Below are positions 52,888 to 61,029 of a stretch of DNA of 64,000 nucleotides, piece after piece. A model generated the notes under the pieces. That model worked only from the letters and a program-made list of their open reading frames with translations, was not told where the DNA came from and searched no databases. The DNA is from Bacillota bacterium (lineage in GTDB: Bacteria; Bacillota; Negativicutes; DSM-13327), in assembly GCA_017889585.1 (NCBI GenBank), contig JAGFZX010000017.1, positions 1 through 64,000 on the forward strand. The letters are read 5' to 3'. Both the position numbers and the translations under genes were made by a program. Positions within the stretch are counted from its first letter, which is position 1; each line of letters begins with the position of its first letter.

Positions 52888-54393
52888 ATGGAATACCAAG
52901 AAATTACTGCCCGTGATTTAGCCAGCCAAGCTAAGGCAGTATGTAGTGACGGAAAATTCAACCTTACAGCCATGTTCGCCAATGATGAACGAAGTATTAA
53001 TGGCTGCTTTGCTATATATTGTATTTTTGCTGGGGAGGGCATATTTAAGGGGCTTAAAGCAGTGTTAAATTCAGAGGAGAGGCTGGAATTTTCCTCATTA
53101 ACGCCTTGCTTTCCGGCAGCAGCCTGGTATGAACGGGAGATCCATGATTTATTTGGTCTTGTGCCCATTGGGCATCCCGATTTGCGCCGTCTGGTGCTAC
53201 ATGAAAATTGGCCACTAGGATTATACCCACTGCGCAAGGATTTTGCGGTGGATATGCATGTACCTGAGGCGAATACTCCATATCCTATGGTCAGTGTGCA
53301 TGGAGCAGGTGTCTTTGAAGTGCCTGTTGGTCCTATTCATGCTGGCATTATTGAACCAGGGCATTTTAGATTTAGCCAGTCGGGTGAACAGATCATCAAT
53401 TTGGATGCGAAACTATTTTTTACCCATAGAGGCATTGAGAAGGGGGTAGAAGGACTGCCCATTGAATTGGCCGCTTATCGTGCTGAGCGCATTTGTGGTG
53501 CCTGCAGTGTATCTCATGCCATATCTTACGCACAGGCTATCGAAACAATGGCTCACATCCATATTCCTCCTCAAGCTGAATATCTAAGAGTGCTGGTCGC
53601 TGAACTGGAAAGGTTGTATAACCATGTGGGCGATATTGGTAATTTATGTGCAGGGGTAGGCTTTGCAGTAGGGATTAGTCATGGTTCCCGGCTAAAAGAA
53701 TTATTAATGCGCTTGAATGAAAGGTTAACTGGCAATCGATTTTTGCGGGGGATGGTCATTCCTGGTGGCGTAAGCCAGGATATATCGCCAGACTTTTCCC
53801 GGGAAATACAGAATACATTAGATAATTTGGCTGATGAGTTTGTAGAAATGATGGGATTGTTACATGATAATAGTGCCTTTCTAGACCGGGTTAATCGTAC
53901 AGGCATTTTAAGCCGGCATGCTGCTCTTGATTTGGGAGTAGTCGGTGTGGCAGCCAGAGCATCAGGGATAGATAGTGATATGCGGAGAGATCATGCTTAT
54001 TCCATTTATAAAAAATTAAAGTTTACAGTACCTGTACAGACAAGTGGCGATGTAGCTGCACGGCTCTGGATTCGCGCCGATGAAGTAGAACAATCATTAC
54101 AAATGATTAGGCAAATCCTTGAAGAGATGCCTGGTAGCCAAGGTGGTCTAAAAGTTGATATTCCTCAGATAAAACCTTACAGCAGCGGTTTAGGGTGGAG
54201 TGAATCAGCTCGCGGTAGTAACCTGCATTGGGTTATGGTAGGCGAGAACAATGGAATATACCGCTATGTTGTTAGGTCGGCATCGTACCCAAACTGGCCT
54301 GCTGTTACTGTCGCTTCTCCTGGCAATATTATCCCGGATTTTCCATTGATTAATAAGAGTTTTGAATTATGCTATGCATGTCTTGATCGCTAA
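52888..54393 (+). CDS. hyfG: Group 4 [NiFe] hydrogenase large subunit, NuoC-NuoD fusion (HyfG/HycE)
   Basis: 501 aa. Residues 1-125 form the NuoC-like domain (WYEREIHDLFGLVPIGHPDL), the rest the NuoD-like catalytic domain. The nickel ligands are present: RICGACSVSH (Cys203, Cys206) and the C-terminal ELCYACLDR (Cys495, Cys498). The family consensus before the last pair is Asp-Pro, here Glu-Leu. The chain ends two residues after Cys498-Leu, at Asp-Arg, so there is no C-terminal extension to be cut off by a HycI/HyfJ protease, unlike E. coli HycE. It follows hyfF by 4 nt. Confidence 0.9.
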   Translation: MEYQEITARDLASQAKAVCSDGKFNLTAMFANDERSINGCFAIYCIFAGEGIFKGLKAVLNSEERLEFSSLTPCFPAAAWYEREIHDLFGLVPIGHPDLRRLVLHENWPLGLYPLRKDFAVDMHVPEANTPYPMVSVHGAGVFEVPVGPIHAGIIEPGHFRFSQSGEQIINLDAKLFFTHRGIEKGVEGLPIELAAYRAERICGACSVSHAISYAQAIETMAHIHIPPQAEYLRVLVAELERLYNHVGDIGNLCAGVGFAVGISHGSRLKELLMRLNERLTGNRFLRGMVIPGGVSQDISPDFSREIQNTLDNLADEFVEMMGLLHDNSAFLDRVNRTGILSRHAALDLGVVGVAARASGIDSDMRRDHAYSIYKKLKFTVPVQTSGDVAARLWIRADEVEQSLQMIRQILEEMPGSQGGLKVDIPQIKPYSSGLGWSESARGSNLHWVMVGENNGIYRYVVRSASYPNWPAVTVASPGNIIPDFPLINKSFELCYACLDR

Positions 54394-54409
54394 GGGGGCA
54401 ATGTAGGTA

Positions 54410-55138
54410 ATGATAAACATACTAAAAAAAATTATTTATACTGGTATTGTGACTGAAAAATATGATGGTGGTCAGGTTCCAGCAAGCTTTCGTGGTGAAG
54501 TGGTAGTAGACAATAAAGTTTGCAGTGATTGCCAGGTGTGCGCTATGGTTTGTCCGACAAAAGCCATTATTATCACAGGGCAAGAGATGATTGTTAATCA
54601 TAATGCCTGTATTTTTTGCGGACGATGTGTACAGCATTGTGAAGCACAGCAGATCAGGCATTCTGATAATTATAAGCTAGCTACATTATCTGGCAGCTTA
54701 GCTGATCATACAGGTAACTTACTAGCAGAAAGAATCAGGGATATACTTGGTCGTTCACTGCATATTAGACATGTGGATGTTGGTTCATGTAATGCCTGCG
54801 ATTTTGAAATGGGCGCCTTGAGTAATCCTATCTATGATTTGCAACAGTATGGTATTGATTTTGTCCCTTCACCGCGGCATGCTGATATGCTGATGGTTAC
54901 AGGGGTGGTTACTCGGAATTTAACCCAGGCTTTATTGATGACATATGAGGCTGTGCCTAATCCCAAAATTGTTATGGCAGTTGGTGCATGCGCTGCTAGT
55001 GGTCAGGTTTTCGGCAGCAGTTATGCTGTTCGAGGAGCAGTCGATGAACTAGTACCTGTAGATATTTATGTGCCAGGTTGTCCGCCTAGACCACAGGCCT
55101 TGCTTTATGGTTTGCTATTAGCCATGGATAAACTTTAA
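54410..55138 (+). CDS. Fused ferredoxin-type and small hydrogenase subunit (HyfH-HyfI / HycF-HycG fusion)
   Basis: 242 aa. Residues 1-85 are a two-cluster ferredoxin domain (Cys38, 41, 44, 48 and Cys67, 70, 73, 77), residues 110-242 a NuoB-like small subunit with Cys127, Cys130 (SCNACD), Cys194 (GACAASG) and Cys224 (PGCPPRP) for the proximal cluster. In E. coli these are two proteins, HycF/HyfH and HycG/HyfI. The fusion has no stop or frameshift and the linker is short. It is the last gene of the operon, so electrons would enter through the fused ferredoxin domain. Confidence 0.88.
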   Translation: MINILKKIIYTGIVTEKYDGGQVPASFRGEVVVDNKVCSDCQVCAMVCPTKAIIITGQEMIVNHNACIFCGRCVQHCEAQQIRHSDNYKLATLSGSLADHTGNLLAERIRDILGRSLHIRHVDVGSCNACDFEMGALSNPIYDLQQYGIDFVPSPRHADMLMVTGVVTRNLTQALLMTYEAVPNPKIVMAVGACAASGQVFGSSYAVRGAVDELVPVDIYVPGCPPRPQALLYGLLLAMDKL

Positions 55139-55159
55139 TGGGATATAAGTGAAGAATAA

Positions 55160-55258
55160 TAATTAATCGCAAAGGTAATAATGGTTTAATTTTACCAATT
55201 TTCATGTGTCCTTAGTGTCTTTTGCGGTTCGAAATGAAGTGCTAGCGTTTTTCTTACC
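55160..55258. repeat. Decayed repeats C and B tail
   Basis: TTAATCGCAAAGGTAATAA, then TTAGTGTCTTTTGCGGTTCG resembles repeat C, and the following GTGCTAGCGTTTTTCTTA equals the tail of repeat B. They occupy most of the gap between the hydrogenase operon and ridA. Confidence 0.5.
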
Positions 55259-55346
55259 AAATTTTACAGGATTTTTTTTCTTTTCATCGAAAAGACTAAT
55301 AGAGAGTTAATCTTAAAAAATGTCAATGTCAAGGAGGTATCATTAT

Positions 55347-55730
55347 ATGAAAACTGTAATTAATACTAATGGAGCACCTCAAGCCATTGGGCCTTATTCC
55401 CAGGCAATTAAGGCTAATGGTTTCTTATTTATCTCCGGTCAGATTCCCTTAGATCCTGTTAGCGGACAGATTGTCTATGGTGGGGTTGAACTACAGACAT
55501 ATCAAGTACTCAATAATTTGAAAGCCATTTTAGCCCATGAAGGTTTAAGTTTTGATAGCGTAGTAAAGACGGGTGTTTTTCTCAAGGATATGGAAGATTT
55601 CGCAGTTGTGAACAAGATTTATGCTGAATATTTTACCAATAACCCACCAGCTCGTGCTTGTGTACAAGTCGCTAGATTACCCCGTGATGTAAGTGTGGAA
55701 ATTGAAGCTATTGCAGTATATGAAAAATAA
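55347..55730 (+). CDS. ridA: RidA family reactive intermediate/imine deaminase
   Basis: 127 aa. Deaminates 2-aminoacrylate and related enamines formed by PLP enzymes such as threonine ammonia-lyase. Signature segments are [20 protein letters not shown] near the N-terminus (residues 10-29), [16 protein letters not shown], the conserved Arg in [13 protein letters not shown] (near residue 104) and [11 protein letters not shown] at the C-terminus. AAGGAGG precedes the ATG; a longer frame starting nine codons upstream has no site. Single-gene unit. Confidence 0.95.
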   Translation: MKTVINTNGAPQAIGPYSQAIKANGFLFISGQIPLDPVSGQIVYGGVELQTYQVLNNLKAILAHEGLSFDSVVKTGVFLKDMEDFAVVNKIYAEYFTNNPPARACVQVARLPRDVSVEIEAIAVYEK

Positions 55731-55746
55731 TTGATATTTTTAACGG

Positions 55747-55784
55747 AATTAAGCCTCAAAACCAACTGGTTTTGAGGCTTAATT
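55747..55784. terminator. Bidirectional terminator between ridA and lgt
   Basis: AATTAAGCCTCAAAACC and GGTTTTGAGGCTTAATT pair perfectly around AACT. Confidence 0.85.
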
Positions 55785-55807
55785 CATGAGATTAGGCAAA
55801 AAACTTT

Positions 55808-56620
55808 TTACTTGTTTTTTCTCAAATTGCCAGATTGTTTTTTAGCTTGCTCTTTGGGGTTGTTCTGTAGACCGCACCAGATAAATAGAACGCTGCCAAT
55901 GATAATGATTGCTAGGCTAGTCAATTGGGCTGATTTTAAGCCAAACAGTAGTGTACCATAGTCGCCGCGTAAGTATTCTAAAAAGAAGCGTGCCAGTGAG
56001 TATAAAATGGTATATAGAATAAATACTTGGCCTTTGCCATGATTGGTAGTTCGAAACAGTAATAATAAGACGAAGATGATAATGTCGATTTGTCCTTCCC
56101 ATATTTCAGCAGGCCAAAGAGGTTGATTGCCATAGACTTGATAAGCCAGGGTTGTTGACGGATAGACTATGCCAAAAGAGCCGCCTGTTGGATGACCAAA
56201 AGCATCACCGTTTAACAAATTGGCCATGCGCCCAATAGATTGTCCGATGATGATTGCTGGAGTTACAATATCGGCAAAGGACCAAGTATCAATATTATAG
56301 CGTTTAGTGTAGATTACGCCGGCGATTACGCCAAAGAGTATGCCACCTTGAATGGCCATTCCTCCTTGCCAGACAAAAGGAATTTCCAATAAGTGATGAC
56401 TGTAATAACCCCAGTCAAAGAAAAAAACATCCCATAACCGAGCACCAACTATACCAGATATGCCGCCATAAATTCCTATATCAATCACGTGCTGGTGCCA
56501 GCGTCCATCTTGTTTAGCTAAAAAATAGGCAGTGCATGTAGCCAAAATAATACTCAAGCTGAGTATTAGTCCATAAGCTCTAATGGGGAAATCACCGATG
56601 AAAAAGAGATATTGGTGCAT
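55808..56620 (-). CDS. lgt: Prolipoprotein diacylglyceryl transferase
   Basis: Transfers diacylglycerol to the lipobox Cys of prolipoproteins such as the SBP and GerAC in this window. 270 aa, seven helices, with the Lgt signature GRMANLLNGDAFG (near residue 135) and the periplasmic YPSTTLAYQVYGNQPLWPAE region in which the essential Tyr/Glu residues lie. The family consensus GRxGNFxN reads GRMANLLN here, a conservative variant. Start at the ATG with AGGAGG four nt upstream; the longer frame extends 32 codons without support. The basic C-terminal tail is KEQAKKQSGNLRKNK. Confidence 0.93.
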   Translation of the reverse strand: MHQYLFFIGDFPIRAYGLILSLSIILATCTAYFLAKQDGRWHQHVIDIGIYGGISGIVGARLWDVFFFDWGYYSHHLLEIPFVWQGGMAIQGGILFGVIAGVIYTKRYNIDTWSFADIVTPAIIIGQSIGRMANLLNGDAFGHPTGGSFGIVYPSTTLAYQVYGNQPLWPAEIWEGQIDIIIFVLLLLFRTTNHGKGQVFILYTILYSLARFFLEYLRGDYGTLLFGLKSAQLTSLAIIIIGSVLFIWCGLQNNPKEQAKKQSGNLRKNK

Positions 56621-56781
56621 ATGACCTCCTAATGATTGTTCGTTACTATATATAGTATAGCAAAATATGCCTATATAATAAATGCAAAGTAGATAATGTG
56701 GTAAAAAAGGAATCAAAAATCTTTTTGGCGAATGACGAAAGAATTCTCATGTAGTAATATATATTAATAGGAGTTGATAGC

Positions 56782-57303
56782 ATGATTAGAAAAAGTTTTT
56801 TTATTATAATAGGCGTTATTATGGTGGCTTTAGGTTATTGGTATACCTTACTTGACGATGATACCAATAAGCCGTTGCCATCAAATGAAAATGGTGTAAA
56901 GGTCGGGCAAACTTTGACTCCATTTATCCTTGAAAGCTTGGATGGCTCTCAGGTGAAAGTTGGACAACCAGGAAAAATAACTGTAATCAATTTTTGGGCA
57001 ACATGGTGTCCGCCCTGCGTAGAAGAAATGCCGACTTTAGAAGGATTTTCTCAAAACAATCAGCAAAAGATAGATTTTTATGCTGTTAATTTACAGGAAC
57101 CAAATGGGAAAATAAGTGATTTTATGAATAAAAACCAATATACTATGACAGTGTTATTGGATAAAAATGGATCTATAGGGAAAAAATTTCAGGTTACTGC
57201 TATTCCGACCACTATTATCGTTAATAAACATGGGATGGTCAAATATCGTAAGTCTGGTGCTATGACGAGGATTGAAATTGAGGGCATAATAAATAGTCTG
57301 TAG
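56782..57303 (+). CDS. TlpA/ResA-type thiol-disulfide oxidoreductase
   Basis: 173 aa, anchored by one N-terminal helix (residues 4-21) with a thioredoxin domain outside the membrane. The active site is WCPPC (Cys76, Cys79) and the cis-Pro region is AIPTTIIVN. It reduces extracytoplasmic disulfides, for instance in cytochrome c maturation, receiving electrons from the CcdA-type protein encoded immediately downstream. No cytochrome c maturation genes are visible, so the targets are unknown. Confidence 0.9.
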   Translation: MIRKSFFIIIGVIMVALGYWYTLLDDDTNKPLPSNENGVKVGQTLTPFILESLDGSQVKVGQPGKITVINFWATWCPPCVEEMPTLEGFSQNNQQKIDFYAVNLQEPNGKISDFMNKNQYTMTVLLDKNGSIGKKFQVTAIPTTIIVNKHGMVKYRKSGAMTRIEIEGIINSL

Positions 57304-57312
57304 GTGATTGAT

Positions 57313-58014
57313 ATGGATAATAATATTACCTTGATAACGGCATTTATTGCAGGGGTTATTTCTTTTTTATCACCCTGCGTATTGCCTGTTTTACCTACTT
57401 ATACTGCTTTTTTAGCAGGTACAAAAACAACAGATGTAATGGAGAGTAAGTGGGGATTTCTATTAAATGCACTTTGCTTTTTGAGTGGCTTTACGATTGT
57501 GTTCGTAGTGATGGGGGCTACTGCTTCTTATTTCGGCCAGGTATTTCTTGATTATCAAGACGTGATCCGCCAAAGTGGTGCAGTCTTCATGGTTATTATG
57601 GGATTTCATTTACTTGGTTTTCTCGAAATAACGGCTCTTCAACGTGAATATCGACCGCTATTAACCAATACCCTTCATGGACCCATCGGCGCCTTTATCT
57701 TAGGTGTGGCCTTTACAACAGGTTGGACGCCTTGTATTGGTCCGATTTTAACGTCGATCTTAGTCTATGCCAGTACCACTGCTACCCTTGGTCAAGGGGC
57801 ATTATTACTATTTGTGTATGCCATGGGATTTTGTATACCTTTCTTAATTGTGGCTTTCTTATTGAACAAATATCTGTATAAAGTGAGAAGATTATATAAA
57901 TGGCTGCCATTCGTGCAGCAATCATCAGGTGTAGTATTGATTGTTGCTGGTATTATTCTATATTTTGATTTGATGCAGAAAGTATTAGGAGTTGTCTATA
58001 CGGTTTATAACTAA
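57313..58014 (+). CDS. ccdA: CcdA-type thiol-disulfide transmembrane protein
   Basis: 233 aa, six helices. Carries the two membrane cysteines of the CcdA/DsbD core: LSPCVLPVLPTYTAFLAG in helix 1 and GWTPCIGPILTSIL in helix 4. It moves reducing equivalents from cytoplasmic thioredoxin to the TlpA-like protein. I use the ATG with AGGTG at 6 nt; a GTG three codons earlier is also in frame and directly follows the upstream stop. The pair forms a tight two-gene operon. Confidence 0.92.
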   Translation: MDNNITLITAFIAGVISFLSPCVLPVLPTYTAFLAGTKTTDVMESKWGFLLNALCFLSGFTIVFVVMGATASYFGQVFLDYQDVIRQSGAVFMVIMGFHLLGFLEITALQREYRPLLTNTLHGPIGAFILGVAFTTGWTPCIGPILTSILVYASTTATLGQGALLLFVYAMGFCIPFLIVAFLLNKYLYKVRRLYKWLPFVQQSSGVVLIVAGIILYFDLMQKVLGVVYTVYN

Positions 58015-58114
58015 AGAATTTAATGAACAAAAAGAACAAAATATCCTCACTCCCTTTGTTTCATGCTACTATTATGTAAGAATTTTTGCAAAATATTAAA
58101 AAGGGAGTGTTTAT

Positions 58115-59515
58115 ATGAGTAAAAAACTTGCAGCATTGCTCACAGTAGGAGTAGTGTTGGCCATCTGGTTTAGTCCAGTTCCAGCAGGTCTTAAGCCTCA
58201 AGCGTGGCATTTGTTTGCCATTTTTATGGGTACTGTTGTTGGTTTTATTTTAAGTCCGATTGAAGCAGGATCTGTCGCTTTGGTTGCTCTAACATTAACG
58301 GCGTTGACCAATACTATAAAATTTAATGAAGTATTGACAGCGTTTAGTGGAGGTACTGTATGGCTTATTGTTTCGGCATTCATTTTAGCTAGAGCGTTCA
58401 TTATTACTGGACTTGGTAAGCGTATCGCCTACTTGGTTATGCGGTCCTTCGGTGATAGTAGTCTCAAGTTAGTATATTCGCTGGTTATCAGTGATATAAT
58501 TATCGGGCCAGCTATTCCTTCTAACTCGGCTCGGGCAGGGGGACTTGTTTTTCCTATTGTCCAGAGTTTGGCTCATGCATTTGATTCAAAGCCAGGGGAA
58601 TCATCGAGAAAAATTGGTGCTTATCTAATGACATCAGTATGGCACATTGATTTTGTTGTTTCAGCCATGTTTATGACAGCTATGGTTGGAAATCCTATTG
58701 CCGCTGAGATGGCGAAAAAGATTTTAAATGTTGATATAACTTGGATGAGCTGGTTTATAGCAGCCTCTGTTCCAGGGATCATCGCACTTATTACAATTCC
58801 TTATGTTCTTTATAAAATTTATCCACCTGAAATAAAAAGAACTCCAGAAGCCAAAGAAATGGCGAATAAAGTATTAAAAGAAATGGGGCCAGTCTCAAGA
58901 GGCGAAAAAATTATGATGGCCGTATTCGTTGGGCTGTTGACTTTGTGGGCAACCGCAGAAATAACCAAACTGAACGGTACCTTAATCGCCTTCATTGGCC
59001 TTTGTGTCCTACTTGTTACCAAAGTTCTTACATGGGATCATGTGATCAAAGAAACAAAAGCATGGGATACGTTAGTATGGGTAGGTAGCGTTATTTTAAT
59101 GTCGGATTATTTGAATAAAACAGGTTTTATTCCTTGGTTTGCTAAGATACTAGAACATCAAATGGTAGGAACCAGTATGATAACAGCAGTTGTGCTGTCC
59201 TTTGTGATTTATTTATATAGTCATTATTTCTTTGCAAGTATGTCGGCTCACATAACGTCCATGTATGGTGCGTTGATTACCCTAGGTGTTGCTTCAGGCG
59301 CACCGCCATTTATTTCGGCCTTTGTCGTAGCCATGGCTTCTAATATCTGTGGTTGTTTAACACATTTCGGCTCAGGTCCGTCACCTGTTTATTTTGGGGC
59401 AGGATATGTTGACCAAAAAACCTGGTGGAAGCTTGGCTTTTTTGTCTCCCTGATGCATATTGTTATCTGGGTGGGAATTGGTGGCATTTGGTGGAAATTT
59501 TTGGGATATTGGTAA
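58115..59515 (+). CDS. DASS-family di/tricarboxylate transporter, upstream of citrate lyase
   Basis: 466 aa, same family and layout as the carrier at 28.1 kb (opening KPQAWHLFAIFMGTVVGFIL, ending GGIWWKFLGYW). The first hairpin signature is IPSNSARAGG, with Ser for the Thr in the other copy. The second hairpin has the classical MASNICGCLTHFGSG with Ser-Asn retained, unlike the other paralogue. AAAGGGAG precedes the ATG. It lies directly before citDEF, although a terminator and 270 nt separate them, and is the likely citrate carrier. Confidence 0.87.
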   Translation: MSKKLAALLTVGVVLAIWFSPVPAGLKPQAWHLFAIFMGTVVGFILSPIEAGSVALVALTLTALTNTIKFNEVLTAFSGGTVWLIVSAFILARAFIITGLGKRIAYLVMRSFGDSSLKLVYSLVISDIIIGPAIPSNSARAGGLVFPIVQSLAHAFDSKPGESSRKIGAYLMTSVWHIDFVVSAMFMTAMVGNPIAAEMAKKILNVDITWMSWFIAASVPGIIALITIPYVLYKIYPPEIKRTPEAKEMANKVLKEMGPVSRGEKIMMAVFVGLLTLWATAEITKLNGTLIAFIGLCVLLVTKVLTWDHVIKETKAWDTLVWVGSVILMSDYLNKTGFIPWFAKILEHQMVGTSMITAVVLSFVIYLYSHYFFASMSAHITSMYGALITLGVASGAPPFISAFVVAMASNICGCLTHFGSGPSPVYFGAGYVDQKTWWKLGFFVSLMHIVIWVGIGGIWWKFLGYW

Positions 59516-59525
59516 GTGAGAAATA

Positions 59526-59568
59526 AGAAGTGTTATATGTAATTGTTTTACACATAACACTTCTTACT
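59526..59568 (+). terminator. Terminator after the second DASS gene
   Basis: AAGAAGTGTTATATGTAA and TTACACATAACACTTCTT pair around a short loop, followed by ACTTTTC. The 280 nt that follow, up to citD, contain GGTATCCCGTATCC (59721-59734) and a short TGTA repeat (59761-59776), but no gene. Confidence 0.85.
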
Positions 59569-59848
59569 TTTCAGCACAGTGGACTCATTCGACTGAAACT
59601 AGAAAGTGATACAATCTCCTTTTTATAGATATCCCTGTAGTCATAAATTACTAAAAAGAATCGGGTATTTTGAGAAGGAATTTTAGAATTTATAGCGAAT
59701 TCATAAACTACAAGAAAGATGGTATCCCGTATCCTGAATCTGAAAGATAGAGATGTTATTTGTATGTATGTATGTATAATATGTTTGGCTTAGTTTAACT
59801 ATAAAAAAGTCAATGGGAAAGTAATTTTTATTGAGGATGGTGGTTTAG

Positions 59849-60136
59849 ATGACTTGTATTAAGAAAACAGGGATGGCAGGGACGGTTGAATCAAATGATG
59901 TCATGATAATGATTTCGCCTGCTCAAACGAACGCAGGTATTACTCTTAATCTGAAAAGTCCTGTTAAGAAACAGTATGGGAAAAAAATTGAAGCAGCGGT
60001 TCTTGAAGTCCTTATTAGGCGCGAAATACAGGATGTAATTGTAGATATTAATGATCGGGGGGCACTTGATTGCACCATTTATGCCAGGGTAGATACTGCA
60101 ATTGATCGGGCTATGGCTGAAGGAGAGGTGAAATAG
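59849..60136 (+). CDS. citD: Citrate lyase acyl carrier protein (gamma subunit)
   Basis: 95 aa. Carries the phosphoribosyl-dephospho-CoA prosthetic group on Ser15 in AGTVESNDVMI. The rest matches CitD (GITLNLKSPVKKQYGKKIEA; INDRGALDCTIYARVDTAI). GGATGGTGG precedes the ATG. First of three tightly packed citrate lyase genes. The genes for prosthetic-group synthesis and activation (citC, citX, citG) are not in the window. Confidence 0.95.
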   Translation: MTCIKKTGMAGTVESNDVMIMISPAQTNAGITLNLKSPVKKQYGKKIEAAVLEVLIRREIQDVIVDINDRGALDCTIYARVDTAIDRAMAEGEVK

Positions 60137-60138
60137 AG

Positions 60139-61029
60139 ATGAAGCTACGACGAAGTATGATGTTTATGCCAGGTAATAATCCAGGGATGCTGCAAAGTGC
60201 TGGAATCTATGGTACAGATACCGTAATCTTTGACTTAGAGGATTCTGTTTCCATTGGAGAAAAAGATGCGGCTCGTCACTTGGTGGCCAATGCAATTAAA
60301 TATATTTCCCGTCCATGTGAAGTTGCAGTTCGTCCTAATCATTTAAGTACACCCTACGGACTTGATGACTTAAAGGCTATTTTGCCTTCTAAACCAGATT
60401 TAATACGTTTGCCAAAAGTAGAAACGGCCGATGAGATAAAAAGAGTGGAAGAACTGATTAATGAGGCGGAAATAAAGAATAATTTCCCTGCTGGATCCAT
60501 TAAAATGATGGGCGCAATTGAAACGGCTAAGGGTTTGATGAAGGCCTATGATATCGCTACTGCAAGTCTGCGGATGGTGGCACTTGCCATTGGTGGGGAA
60601 GATTTTATAGCCGACTTGAAAACGTCTCGTACTAAAAGTGGTAGAGAACTCTTTGTCGCACGGGGGCAATTGATCCTGGCTGCTAGAGCAGCTGGTATTC
60701 AAGCCATTGATACTGTATTCTCGGATGTAAGTGATGATGAGGGGTTATTTAACGAAACGGTTATGATTAAAGAAATGGGCTTTGATGGTAAATCCATTGT
60801 CAATCCTCGTCAAATGCGGATTGTCCATGAAATATTTACGCCGACAACTAAGGAAATTGAGTATGCTGAGCGGGTAATTGCTGCTAATAATGATGCGAAG
60901 GCTCGTGGTCTTGGTGTTGTATCACTGAATGGAAAAATGATTGATACTCCAATCGTGGATAGAGCAGAGCGTGTTCTTGCTTATGCCGCTGCAGTAAATG
61001 GCAATAGAGGAGGAAACAATCATGAGTAA
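60139..61029 (+). CDS. citE: Citrate lyase beta subunit (citryl-ACP lyase)
   Basis: 296 aa TIM-barrel subunit that cleaves citryl-ACP to acetyl-ACP and oxaloacetate with Mg2+. Typical motifs are MFMPGNNPGM (residues 8-17), DTVIFDLEDSV with the metal and active-site acids (near 27-37), AVRPNHL, RLPKVETADE and MMGAIETAKG, and VARGQLILAARAAGI. It starts 2 nt after citD and overlaps citF by 8 nt. Confidence 0.95.
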   Translation: MKLRRSMMFMPGNNPGMLQSAGIYGTDTVIFDLEDSVSIGEKDAARHLVANAIKYISRPCEVAVRPNHLSTPYGLDDLKAILPSKPDLIRLPKVETADEIKRVEELINEAEIKNNFPAGSIKMMGAIETAKGLMKAYDIATASLRMVALAIGGEDFIADLKTSRTKSGRELFVARGQLILAARAAGIQAIDTVFSDVSDDEGLFNETVMIKEMGFDGKSIVNPRQMRIVHEIFTPTTKEIEYAERVIAANNDAKARGLGVVSLNGKMIDTPIVDRAERVLAYAAAVNGNRGGNNHE

